Shown one piece after another: positions 11,267 through 20,725 of a DNA stretch of 64,000 nucleotides; the stretch's first letter is position 1; each line of letters begins with the position of its first letter. Below the pieces are notes generated by a model. It was not told the DNA's origin and made no database searches. It was given only the letters and a program-made list of their open reading frames with translations. The DNA lies in the NCBI RefSeq assembly GCF_020360975.1, contig NW_025408667.1:10850001-10914000 (forward strand), given 5' to 3'. The DNA is from Hirsutella rhossiliensis (taxonomy: Eukaryota; Ascomycota; Sordariomycetes; Hypocreales; Ophiocordycipitaceae). Position numbers and translations under genes: made by a program.

Positions 11267-11538
11267 TAACGAAAGAATACTAAGATGAAGAGGAAAGAAA
11301 ACCACATAACTCCTAACGCCGTGACCTCCTCATATCCTCCCTGTCGCTTCGGACCTGGATGACGGGGCTGCCCGTACCTACCGTCGGAGCTGCCCGTGCC
11401 CGTGCCCGCCCGCGGGTGCCGTGCCCGTCCGCGGGTGCCGTGCCCGTCCGCGGTTTCCGTAGTAGTCCCCAGGTGTGTCACGGTAACCCAGGGGTCCCAG
11501 GTAGGGCCCTGACACAAGATCTGGAGGATATTCTGGAT
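11267..11538. mobile_element. 272-bp insertion inside the MULE, flanked by ATACTCTG
   Basis: The octamer ATACTCTG occurs at 11259-11266 and again at 11539-11546. Removing one copy and the intervening 272 bp restores a continuous frame ending LARYSDCLADWKRNPELL and running into the MDNTY catalytic motif. An 8-bp duplication is typical of hAT-type MITEs. The insert holds GC-rich short tandem repeats (CCGTGCCCGTCCGCGGGTG-type, about 11395-11455). TIRs are weak. Confidence 0.6.
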
Positions 11539-12255
11539 ATACTCTGACTGTCTTGCTGACTGGAAGCGTAACCCGGAACTCCTTATCATGGATAACACGT
11601 ATCTTGTCAACCGTTTCAACATGCCACTGCTGCAAATCATTGGGACTACGGGACTACACAAGAGCTACAGTGTAGCCTTTGGTATTGCCTCCAAGGAAGA
11701 CGAAGGCGCCTTCAACTGGATTCTCTCACATCTCTACGATACCGGCCGACGGGCCAGCATTCCTGCTCCTGGCGTTGTTATTACTGATTTTGACAAAGCC
11801 CTCAAGAACGCCCTTTCCTCTGTTTCCCTTTACACAGCAACAACTCTGCGTCTGGCATATGATGAAAAACGTGATCCTACATATCAAGAAGAAGTGGGTT
11901 GGTAGCCTCGAAGGTACCGAGATTATAGGAGATAGGGCAGATGAAGCAGACACTCGCCTCGGCGCCGCGGCTGCCCTCGCAAACGACCGAACGAACGCCA
12001 ACGCTATCGAGGACCGACCGATCGATCATACCGCCGAGGCACAGATACAACATGCCTCCCAGCTAGCGGACCAATATCTCGATGAAGAACGGGATGACGA
12101 AGGGAACCCAATCCCGCCGCCGCCGCCAAAACGGACCTTTAAGCATACAGCTGACGGTATCCGTGATGCCTGGGCTTCAGTCGTTAGGGCACGCACGCCT
12201 GAGGAGTGTAGTGAGCAGTGGAATCTACTATGTGTAGAGTTTTTCGACCAGCCAG

Positions 12256-12306
12256 GTAACCCTAGCCCTATATATCGTTATATATTACTATTGCTAATTA
12301 CTTTAG
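12256..12306 (+). other. Predicted MULE intron 1 (51 bp, in frame)
   Basis: Donor GTAACC, branch GCTAAT, acceptor TTTAG. Its length is a multiple of three so the frame stays open if unspliced. It encodes an AT-rich hydrophobic stretch unlike its surroundings. Confidence 0.6.
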
Positions 12307-12827
12307 CTCTCGTCAACTACCTCCGTACAACCTACTATCCATGGCGTGCCCAGTTTTGTAGGTATGCCATCCAACAATACCGCAATTACGATATTACGGT
12401 GACTTCTCGGGTTGAAAGCACACATCACGAGTTGAAAAGTCTCTTACACAACCGTTTTATCGACCTCTGGCAACTACAGGCTTCAATCCGTCAACTTGTG
12501 GATCAACGGCAGAAAACGCATCTCGAAGCGCTTCAAGACGAGTTCACGAAGGTCCAGCTCGAATGGGCTAAATATCCTATCCTCAAGTCAATATACCGGA
12601 AAATTGGTTGGCAGCCAATAAAGCAGATCTTTAAGCAAGCGAAGTTAGCTACGGAAGAGCTATCCGATAAACGGGGCCAGCGGCCAACGGATTGTACGGG
12701 TGCCTTCACGGCCCAATGGGGTCTGCCTTGCCGGCATACAATCCGTAATATCCTTCATGCTGATGGCCAGGCTGCTGAAATTCCCCTCGATCTTATTGAT
12801 ACCCACTGGTTATTATACGGTCCTACT

Positions 12828-12875
12828 GTAAGTATTACGGCCCCCCTATCTAGCTATATACTAATTTACTATCAG
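12828..12875 (+). other. Predicted MULE intron 2 (48 bp, in frame)
   Basis: Donor GTAAGT, branch TACTAAT, acceptor ATCAG: all three signals are near consensus for fungal introns. Length is divisible by three. Confidence 0.75.
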
Positions 12876-13760
12876 CCTGAACTACGACGGTATATCGAAT
12901 CACGACATGAGCCCGATCCCGATGTTGTCCAGCCTCGCCGGCGTGCGAACAACGGGCCCGAGGCAACCCCTCCACTGGAGGCATCCACGGGCCGGATCCT
13001 TAGTGCTTGGGAGCAAGAGGAGCAGAGAGCTAAATCCGATCTCGAGTCACGGCCACCAGGGACACAAAGGAAGAGGAAGGGCACGGGCGCTACTGTCGTA
13101 AACAAGAGGTCGAATACGCTTGCTTCCGTGAGCAGCCGGGTTGACGATCTTGCTCAGCAGATCGGTGATTTCATCAAGTCGCAAGCAGCAGCAACGCCAG
13201 TACCGTTATCACAGGTACCCTCACTTCCACAGGCGCCGCCGGCATCACAGGGATACTCTGTGATGCCACCGCCTACATCACTTGTGCCTGTATACGTACA
13301 GGCACCGGCGCCGTCACGGTGGCAAGAACCGCCTCCCTCGACACAGGCACATCACGACGGCTTCATGTGGGCACAGCCGCCGGCACAGTCTCACGGGACG
13401 GTAAGGGAGCATTTCCAGCAGCCAGGGGATCAGACGGACACGGCACCATGCAATTCCAGCGAGCGGGCCGTCCCCAAATTCGTTCCCTATGTGCCTCGCC
13501 CTCCGCCGCGTCGGACGGATCCTTCCTCACAGTCACAGTCACAGTCACAGAGGTAGGCAAGGCGGCCAAAAATGCACCTTCCACTGCTGTGTGCATATTG
13601 CATACACATCGGAAGATCGGTCGGGCCGGGCTTAGTGATAGCTTCAATTGAACGACTCCAAGGGACGCATCTTCTGGCGTTGGTGATCTTTGCAATATTG
13701 AATGCATCCTCCGTACATAGTCGAGTAATAGGGCGGGCGCGACGAGGCGGCCACGGCGTT

Positions 13761-13859
13761 GGGAACGCGCGCGCCAAATTGTGGTGCGCGCCTACTCTTC
13801 CAAATGGGGTTTAAGTCTCCGTGCATGTTTCGAAATCGTCCGTGCATGTTTCGTTACTC
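13761..13859. repeat. MULE right TIR
   Basis: Inverse of 10319-10417. It is followed directly by the second CTGGCTCCG copy at 13860-13868. Confidence 0.9.
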
Positions 13860-13868
13860 CTGGCTCCG

Positions 13869-14290
13869 CAGGTAACGCAGGCGCCCTGCATTTTCCACAC
13901 TTCTGACGTAAAAGGAGTGTAGGTTAAGGGCCAGGAGGACGGGCGAAGGGGGTGGTCTGTGGAGGCGTGTGGTCTATGGCGGAGTTAGAAGCCGGGCCGG
14001 CTTGGGCACCTTCCTCTATGTGGTCTGCGGCGGCGTATGGTCTACGGAGGCGTTGGAAGCGAACTGCGCAGCTGGAACTAAAAGGGCAGCAGGGGGCAGG
14101 GCATTATTTATTTTTATTTATTAACGAATGAAAAGCGAGAACATCGACGAATCAAAAGCGAGAAAAGAACAACCGACGAATCAAAAGCGAGAACGCCAGC
14201 GAATCAGAGGGCGGCATTTGCGGGGGGGAAATCGACAGGAGAAGGCTCGCCTCGGGCTCGCGCAAAGAGCCTTGAGGAACGAAAGTTTGT
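13869..14290 (+). other. Helitron 1 3' non-coding tail
   Basis: After the TAA that ends the Helitron frame, two imperfect copies of a GGTCTGTGG/GGTCTGCGG-type segment occur, then about four direct repeats of CGACGAATCAAAAGCGAGAA (14123-14212). A stem AAGGCTC/GAGCCTT lies at about 14244-14274. The block ends in GCCTTGAGGAACGAAAG, whose reverse complement opens the minisatellite after Helitron 2. Helitron 3' ends normally carry a hairpin, so this region is the likely terminus. Confidence 0.5.
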
Positions 14291-14647
14291 GGTTGAAATT
14301 TGAGGCTGAAAAGGGGGATTTATCTGTCTGTTTGATGTTTCAAGGTTTTGTGGTGGTTGCGGCATCACTGGCACGGAAAAAATCTTTCCCGCAGTAGCTT
14401 GCATCGCGCGACGGGTGATTGGGGGCGAAGAAGATCGGGCGCCAAGCTGTCAGTCATGTCATGCAGCAATACGTGTGAATAAAAAGCAAGGAGAAGATGA
14501 GAAGTGATGGAGGAAGAGGGGATAAAATAAGGCGTAGAGAATTCGGCCTTGAGTGGCCTACTTGCTGTTCTAGTGTTCTTCGCATCATATGCGTCAGTTA
14601 ATCATAAAAAAAAACTACAGAGTATCTAAACATCTAGAACACAAATT

Positions 14648-15238
14648 ATGGCGATGTCTACGGTCCGAGTCGAGTTCATATGCCAATTTGGCGCCAGGCA
14701 ACTCATCCACAACCATAGCATTCCTCGGAGCCTTGTGACGGAGGCAAACGGGGCCGGCGGAGATGCTGAATACAACGAGCGATTTACACAGTCCATGATG
14801 CCTCTTATGAAGGAGCACGAATCAGCATGTCGCAGTGCGTCGGGTGCTTTCTGCGAATGCTGCGGGCGGTTTGCGACAGACATCTTACAGAGTCCGATAT
14901 CGATGCTGCACGCAGACGAGGCTCGCATTGTGGTTTGGGTCACATCGTTATGTGGAAGAGGGCAGTGCGAGGTAGAAATGAGACAGGAAATGCAACTAGT
15001 AATGGGGGAAATGCGGCAGGAGGAGGAAAGGCGAGATAAGTTTCTAGGACGCAATAGGTGCATGGAGGTCAGGCTGTGCAAAATATGCGGGACGACCGTG
15101 GGAGTGAAGCGGTGCAGTAGATGTCACGCAGTGGCATACTGCGGCACGGAGCATCAAAAGGCGGACTGGAAGGTTCACAAGAAGGCGTGCGTGCCCGAGA
15201 GGCTCAACAGACACGGAAAGTGTGGAAGGAAACGATGA
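14648..15238 (+). CDS. MYND-type zinc-finger protein (196 aa)
   Basis: Uninterrupted ATG-to-stop frame. The C-terminus (residues about 144-181) is a MYND finger: CKICG, then CSRCHAVAYC, then HQKADWKVHKKAC, with every expected Cys/His present. MYND domains bind proline-rich partners and occur in many fungal regulators. The first 140 residues have no recognised domain but contain a CECC cluster (about 68-71) and a Glu/Arg-rich helix before the finger. It lies between the 3' tail of Helitron 1 and the Helitron 2 block, which makes it either a host gene or captured cargo. Intactness contrasts with all neighbours. Confidence 0.8.
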   Translation: MAMSTVRVEFICQFGARQLIHNHSIPRSLVTEANGAGGDAEYNERFTQSMMPLMKEHESACRSASGAFCECCGRFATDILQSPISMLHADEARIVVWVTSLCGRGQCEVEMRQEMQLVMGEMRQEEERRDKFLGRNRCMEVRLCKICGTTVGVKRCSRCHAVAYCGTEHQKADWKVHKKACVPERLNRHGKCGRKR

Positions 15239-15561
15239 CTAGAAGCGAGGTCGTAGAGGGGTGGTGGAATATAGCAGTTCGGTTTTTATATGTGCTGAGA
15301 AGTAAGAGCACATAGTAAGACAAAGGGTAAAATTGGGTTGTTCTCTGCATAAAGAATATATTAGCAGACTTTTATTTCACATAACTAGATAAGATATATA
15401 GCTATTCCGTTTCTGCTGTTTTTCTACTTAGGTGACGGTTTCGAAGCGGCCTAGTCGGCGAGTCTGATGTGCAGGCGACAATTGAATTAAGGAAGATGCC
15501 GAGGCATTCTCCGAGGCAGGAGTCTGACCGGCTGTTTCCGGATCGCTAATATGGGAAGCCG
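15239..15561. other. Non-coding stretch
   Basis: AT-rich in its first half. No motif seen; it separates the convergent MYND gene and the minus-strand gene that follows. Confidence 0.4.
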
Positions 15562-16862
15562 CTAAGAGGAGCAGGATCGGGTAGCAGAGCCCCCAGTATC
15601 GGTAGAAGACGAAGGTTTCGGGGTCGTCAGGCGCGGTCTCTTCGTCGGCGTGCCGGCAGGGTCAGGACAGGGACGCTTCTGCGAGGGTGTAGCTAGGTCG
15701 GCCAAAGTAGAAGTTGAAGCAGAAGTTATTAAAGCCGAAGGTGGAGGACTTGGCGGGAGGGTACCAGGTGTTGCCACGGAGTAAGAGGCAGCGAGTATAT
15801 CCCGGAAAGCGGCCGAAGCGGAGGACGGTTTTCCTTTAGTGGTGTCGAGATAGCCGAGGACGAGGCAGCCGCAGTGCTGGTGGCCTTATCGAGAAAAGTC
15901 CAAGAATCCGGGACGACGATAAAGACATAGTCTCGGTCGGAGCCTGGGGGATGAATCATGACGCGGTGACTGAGCAGGCCAGCAACTTTGCCCGTGCAGG
16001 TAAAGGGGATGCTGGGCTGAAAGTAAGAGTCCCTCCTCTCGGCCATCTTCTTACATAGTATAGCCCAGGGGTTAGCGTGAATGGGAAGAGATAACGAAGA
16101 CCTCGAATTGGTGGAAGCCTCTGAAAGGGATCTTGTCGGGAATGCCAGGAGCTAGATACGTAGAGAGCTGGACGAAGCCGCAGCAATTTAGCTGGGCGGC
16201 GTCTGGGTCTGGCAGAAGGTCTTGTCGTAGCAGGGTGACCCGGGCCAAGGATGAAGCCGGTGAAGGAAACGATAGGCGGGATGCAAGGGAAGTTATCCAT
16301 AGAGGCGAAGAGTCTAGGGAGGATGCTAAGAGGACAAATCAGCCGGACCTCTCGCCCGAGAGCCGAGAGCGGTACGCGCTAGGGTAAAATGGCACGCCTT
16401 ACGGCTGGTAACCCTGGTCGCGGACGACGAGGGCGGGCATGGTGTAGATAAGGGTGTCGCCAGTTTCAGACTCTAGGCCGTCGCGCTGCTTAACCTCCCA
16501 GGCAAGGGCGTAGGGGTGGACGCGGCCGTTCATAAAAAACCATTCCTCAGACCATTCGGAGGCGATAACAGGCTGGTTGTAAATAGAGAGATTGAGACTG
16601 AAGAAGATGGATGTCGGCGAGTCGTCGGTATCCAATCGGAGCGGCGCATATTCCGCGGTGAGCAACCATGAAGGAGGTGGCAAAAAGATGCGGGCAATGG
16701 TCTCGGCGTTGAGACCTCTAACGCGATGCTCGTCCTGATGGGGAAATCTCGAGGGCAGTCGGGCTGGACGAAGAACATCATAGACATATCACCACCCGCG
16801 CCTTTCTGGCTATCGAGCGGCTTTCGAAGGTGTGGTGGAGGTAGCGGTGACGAGGAAGACAT
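15562..16862 (-). CDS. Unrecognised multi-part gene, probably with introns and one frameshift
   Basis: Starts at ATG 16862 (MSSSSPLPPPHLRKPL). A single missing base near 16740 joins CPRDFP to HQDEHRVRGLNAETIARIF, after which a frame runs to 16399 (EWSEEWFFMNGRVHPYALAWEV). A GTAAGG just before that stop looks like a donor. Later blocks are 15956-16300 and 15729-16046, the latter containing SIPFTCTGKVAGLLSHRVM and DYVFIVVPDSWTFLDKA; the end (to 15562) is Pro/Ser/Thr-rich with a KRPRLTTPKP basic patch. I do not recognise the family. It is divergent from the plus-strand module region and could be an accessory gene of Helitron 2. Exon borders are not resolved. Confidence 0.4.
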
Positions 16863-17633
16863 CGTGCATATCTATGTTGGCTAATAAGTGGTTTGTGCGC
16901 CTAGAAAAATGATCGGTATAAGTCGTTAAGAAGGAAGTAAGAGGTGGAGAATAAAGCGGCCTTTTTTATAAATCCAAGGTATTATAGAACCAGTGGGGAG
17001 AGCGAGAAGCTTTGCCATGGCAAGTTTGAATTTTGATAAGGATGCGTGGTGCATAATAGCTCTTGACCCGACGAGTAAGCCAACGAGTAAGCCACACGAA
17101 GAGGCGGTGTGGAGAAGGTTGCCTGTTAGAATGGAACGGAAATTTAGGGAAGACTGTCTTGGGAGCTATCGTGCCGGGTGAGCTGAATCAGATGGCAGGG
17201 CTATCCCTTTTTCCGTTGCAGCATAGGTAGCGAAGAAAAGAAAGTCTAATTTGATGTTCCTTGAAACGCATACCTGCAACGACAGATTCGGAAGATGCGG
17301 AGGAGAGCAGAGTAGTAGAAGGCGGCCTTAGATGGAGTTGCGGTGTGTATTCCTATGCATGGGCTGGTCGAGGCCGTCCGGAAAGGATGGACGGACGGCG
17401 GTAGGGTGGTGAAGGGGGGAGAAAGGGGGGGGGCTCTCGCGGATAAGCATTGCCGCGTCGGCTCAGTGCTAAAAGATCACAGGGTTTAGTTATAGGAAGG
17501 GATTGGTAGGAAAAACGCCAACACGGCGGACCATTATTGTTAGGAGGCGAGATAATATTGAAGAAAGATCCGGGGGCAAACTTTTATGGTCCATCATCCG
17601 TGTGCAGAGCCGCGGCGTTAAGATAGCATCGAC
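16863..17633. other. Putative divergent intergenic region
   Basis: Lies between the start of the minus-strand gene and the plus-strand module region. A short frame (16993-17181) has no recognisable feature. A G-run near 17420-17430 and AT-rich patches are present; no promoter motif can be assigned with confidence. Confidence 0.35.
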
Positions 17634-19620
17634 ATGGGAGAGAGTTCTCGCTGCGAGGTTCGGTCGGTAGAGGGAGAAGGTGAAATGGTGATGGGAGCAG
17701 CGGCCGTTGCTGCGACGAGAAATGTCGCTGCGGCGAGATTGAGCGCAATGGATGATTCGCTAAAGCGGGTGTCGGGATATAAGAGACAGGCAAACGTGGC
17801 ATCCAGGTTTCGGCCCATCATGGCCAAGCAGGGGCTGGTCGAGGAGGTCTCGCGAGGAGAACAAGCGGAAGCGCTTAAAGAGCGTTGCCCAAGAGAAGCC
17901 GGCGAGGCGGTCGGCGGCCAAAGGGAAAATCAGTATTGAACGATGGCATTTCGAAGGCGGCCCCATCACGACTTTCAGCACCGATAAACGTGGGTGATGA
18001 TAAGCTAGTGAGCATGGAGACGGACTTTGCCATGCAAGGGTTGGGTGCGAAGCCGTGTGGAGGGAGTCTTGTGCCGTCCGTCGGCGGTGTGTTGCAGCGC
18101 GAGGGTAACGACCCGATCACCTACCGGCACCTCTTGCCCAAGGAGGGGAGGGCTGGGGATGATGAGAGGAGGGCAGCGACCACGGTAGGTCTGGAAGCAC
18201 CATGTCCTCCGGAAGCCTTAGTCGGGCGAGAAGACGGCCTAGACAGTGGGAGATGGTCCGGCGTGGCCGTAAGTGGCTCTGAGACGGTTAGGCGACCCAG
18301 CGGTAGCGAACTGACGAGGCCGAAAGGTCTCGTCGAGCGGACAGGTGGTGTGGGGGGAAAACGCCGGGTTGGAAGACCGATAACGGTGATGAGATTTCGG
18401 CTGGAAGGCGGGAGCCAGCATTCGCCAAGGCCCATCCGATCCAAAGAGATGGAGAATACGGCCGGACCTGCGCCTGCTCTTATGAGATTTCGATTGGAAG
18501 GCGGGAGCCAGCATTCGCCAAGGCCCATCCGACCCAAAGATATGGAGAGTGCGCCGGGAGCTGCGCCTGCCCCCCCTGAGGAGGCCGGATTATCACACGC
18601 CGGGATCGCGGAGGGCGTGCAGATCGGCACGTCTGGAAAGCGGAACGATAGGGCGCGGACGAGGCAGAAGGGAGCGAGGATACTCTAGCAGCCCGGGAAG
18701 GAAAGGTCGGCCGGCAACGGTCGACAGTGTCCGGCCTATCGAGGCGAAGCAGGCGCTGGCGGCCGAGGAGATCTCACGAAGAGAACAAGGGATGCATTGA
18801 AAGAGCGTTGCCCAGGGAAGTCGGCCAGGTGGTGGGCTGCGGAAAAGGCGATGCACGTGAATGGCGCCGCCTTGAAGGGAGGGCGCGACGCTCGACACCG
18901 ATAAATGTGCGTGAGAGGCGTACGGACGAAGGACCGAAGCGGGTGTTGGGCGACGAAAGTCAAGCGGACCCGGCACCTAGGTTCCGGCCTATCCAGGCGA
19001 AGCAGGCGCCGGCGTCCGAGGAGGGTTCACGAAGAGAGCGGGTAGAAGCAGTCGAAAGAGCGACGCCTCTAGGAAGCCGGCGAGGCAGTCGGCCGCGGGA
19101 TAATAGGACGCGCGTCCATGGTGCTTCTTCAAAGGGAGGGCAAGCGCGATGTTTAACAAGATTTCGGCTAGAGAATGTAAGCCAGCACTCGCCGCAACCC
19201 ACCGTCGCCCGGCCAATTCAAGCGAAAGCGATAGGAGACAGAGCAGGAGATCTGCAGTCATCCGGGCGGTTATTACCACGGCCGTCACGCCTGGCAGGGC
19301 AGGATCGGCCGGCAGGGGCGGTCGGGATTTCGTCCACGGCCGTCAGGAGCCCTCGTTCAGCCAGTCGAGCCTAAAGAGCCGGGAGATGGAGCCGGAGATA
19401 CACAATCACCCGGACGGTTGCTACCACGACCACCACGCGGGGCAGCGGTGGGAGAGGAGGATCGGCCGAGGCGAGTCGAGGCGGTAGCGAGATCTTCGGA
19501 GTCCGTGGAGCAGAGAAGAGGATCGGCGAGCCCGACCGAGACGAGCTGCCAAGGAAACGTATTCGAGGCGGCCGTCGGAGGCAGAGGAGAAGTGAGCTAC
19601 AGGCGGAAGATCTAGCCAGC
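17634..19620 (+). pseudogene. Coding region made of duplicated RPI-AKQ / RFRLEGGSQHSPRPI modules
   Basis: Three related modules with the pattern RPI-x-AKQ, then E-x2-SR-x-E, then ER-x4-PREAG occur at about 17806-17930, 18732-18830 and 18985-19090, in shifting frames (main blocks 17634-17939, 17885-18688, 18727-19374). A second module, MRFRLEGGSQHSPRPI, is tandemly duplicated at 18389-18574 and echoed at about 19157. I do not recognise a domain; the sequence is basic and disorder-like. It has the same strand and high GC as Helitron 2 and leads straight into its first recognisable domain, so it may be its 5' coding region or an adjoining gene. Frame changes suggest decay. Confidence 0.45.
18389..18574 (+). 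repeat. 93-bp tandem duplication in coding region
   Basis: 18389-18481 and 18482-18574 each start ATGAGATTTCG and share almost all bases (differences such as GGCTGG/GATTGG and GATCC/GACCC). The length is 31 codons so the frame is kept. Confidence 0.85.
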
Positions 19621-19621
19621 G

Positions 19622-20725
19622 TCCTACGTTACCTGGAAGACGAATTTGCCGCCAAGGAGAGGCTGTCCAAGGAGCAAACTTGGTGCACACCAGTGCCGCA
19701 TGAGAGGAAGGTATCGACGGTGCGAAGTTTTTATCGGGCGTTCCACGATGCGGCCACCTTGCCGATACGGACATGTATGCTGTGCTACCGCAAGCGTTCG
19801 AGGACGGAGCTTAAGGAGATGCCGTGGGATCGGTGGCTGTCGAGCCCCGTCCCTAAGGGTGAGGGCTCGCCGTTCGCGTGTCGGAGTTGCTTCCGTGAGG
19901 CGAGTCTATCGTGGTCTGCGCGGAGTGTCATCGAGGGCTGGCGCGTGGGGTGCTGTCGCCGGCGGCCCAACTTCATTGTCGCCTCGGTTGTGAGCATATG
20001 CTCCTGATGAGCTCAAGGGCTCACGCCAGTGGGAGAAGCTGATTGCGCTAAACTCGTGTTACGGGTTCGTCACGAGGTATAGCGTCCCGGGCGGCCAGAA
20101 GCAGACGCTGAGGTACCCCAAGCACGTCAAGGGCCACATCACGGTGTTTCCGAACAATGTACAAGAATTGGTGACGAAAGTGCTGCCGCACCCTCTCCTG
20201 CAGGTGATGGACGAGATCCACATCTCGTGGCAGGGGGCGGTAAAGCCGACACCGAGCGACCTATCGAGTCTCTTGTCTGTGAGGCGGCGCGTTGTCGAGA
20301 GGGCTCTTGTTTGGCTGAAGAGAAACAACCCACACTATGCCGAGATCGAGATCGACGCGGCTGAGATGGAGAGCTGGGGAGAGTCGGCCCACGGGGTGCC
20401 GCCGTCGGTGTACGGGCGCCTGGAGCGGAACGAGCCGTCGGCATGGGAGAAGACGCGGACGGCGCATATCGTGCCGCCCACGGAGCGGGCCATGGACGAC
20501 GAGGGCGCGGTAGAGATCGAAGAAGTCCTGTCTCTGCTCAACCAAGGGGGAGGAAGCGCGACGATTCTCGAGGACGACGAGCCAGAGTCAATCGAGGTAG
20601 ACGAGGCGCGTGGTCAGAGCGGCGACGAGGCTAATCACGATGCGGAGACGATCAACGAGGTAACCTCGTCGGGAATGTTTGCGTTAGACGGGCCGCCCGA
20701 CGTCGCCGACGTGGATAAATTGCGC
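19622..20725 (+). pseudogene. Helitron 2 N-terminal Cys-rich and DUF6570-like region
   Basis: Block 19622-20007 carries CMLCYRKRSRTELKEMPW and a later CRSC, a C-x2-C ... C-x2-C arrangement typical of the start of Helitron proteins. After a frame change near 20000, the second block reads ALNSCYGFVTRYSVPGGQ, then HVKGHITVFPNNVQELV and RRRVVERALVWLKRNN, which matches the region (DUF6570) that commonly precedes the Helitron Rep domain. An acidic linker (ILEDDEPESIEVDEARG) leads to the Rep part. This whole region is missing from Helitron 1. Confidence 0.65.

Larger units (their letters stand above)
11547..13556 (+). pseudogene. MULE transposase, catalytic and SWIM part
   Basis: Catalytic core of the MULE transposase. 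First Asp in LLIMDNTYLVNRFNMPLLQ (11580s), second in VVITDFDKALKNAL (about 11775), then CVWHMMKNV after a frame change near 11850, and the catalytic Glu in TSRVESTHHELKSLL (about 12405). A SWIM zinc finger follows (CTGAFTAQWGLPCRHTI, about 12695). Two in-frame introns are predicted at 12256-12306 and 12828-12875. The C-terminal 200 residues are Pro/Gln-rich. One frameshift between the second Asp and the CxxH segment is the main lesion apart from the upstream insertion. Confidence 0.85.
10319..13859 (+). mobile_element. MULE DNA transposon with 99-bp TIRs
   Basis: TIRs 10319-10417 and 13761-13859 are identical over 99 bp and continue a few bases further with one indel. The element is flanked by the 9-bp direct repeat CTGGCTCCG. 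Each TIR starts GAGTAACGAAACATGCACGG and contains the motif CGAAACATGCACGG twice, a candidate transposase-binding pair. Inside is a FAR1-type DNA-binding region, a MULE DDE transposase and a SWIM zinc finger. TIR identity suggests recent movement, although the transposase is broken. Confidence 0.92.
5532..14290 (+). mobile_element. Helitron 1 (RepHel), interrupted by a MULE
   Basis: GC-rich block encoding a Rep-HUH domain then a Pif1-like helicase, colinear with Helitron 2 downstream. The 5' part found in Helitron 2 (N-terminal Cys-rich and DUF6570-like regions) is absent because the block starts directly at the Pogo right TA. The coding frame originally ended at 13873, but a MULE (10319-13859) sits in the second-last codon. 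The 3' non-coding tail (13874-14290) has short direct repeats and a hairpin. The exact 3' terminus is not fixed; I did not find a convincing CTRR terminus. Confidence 0.8.
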
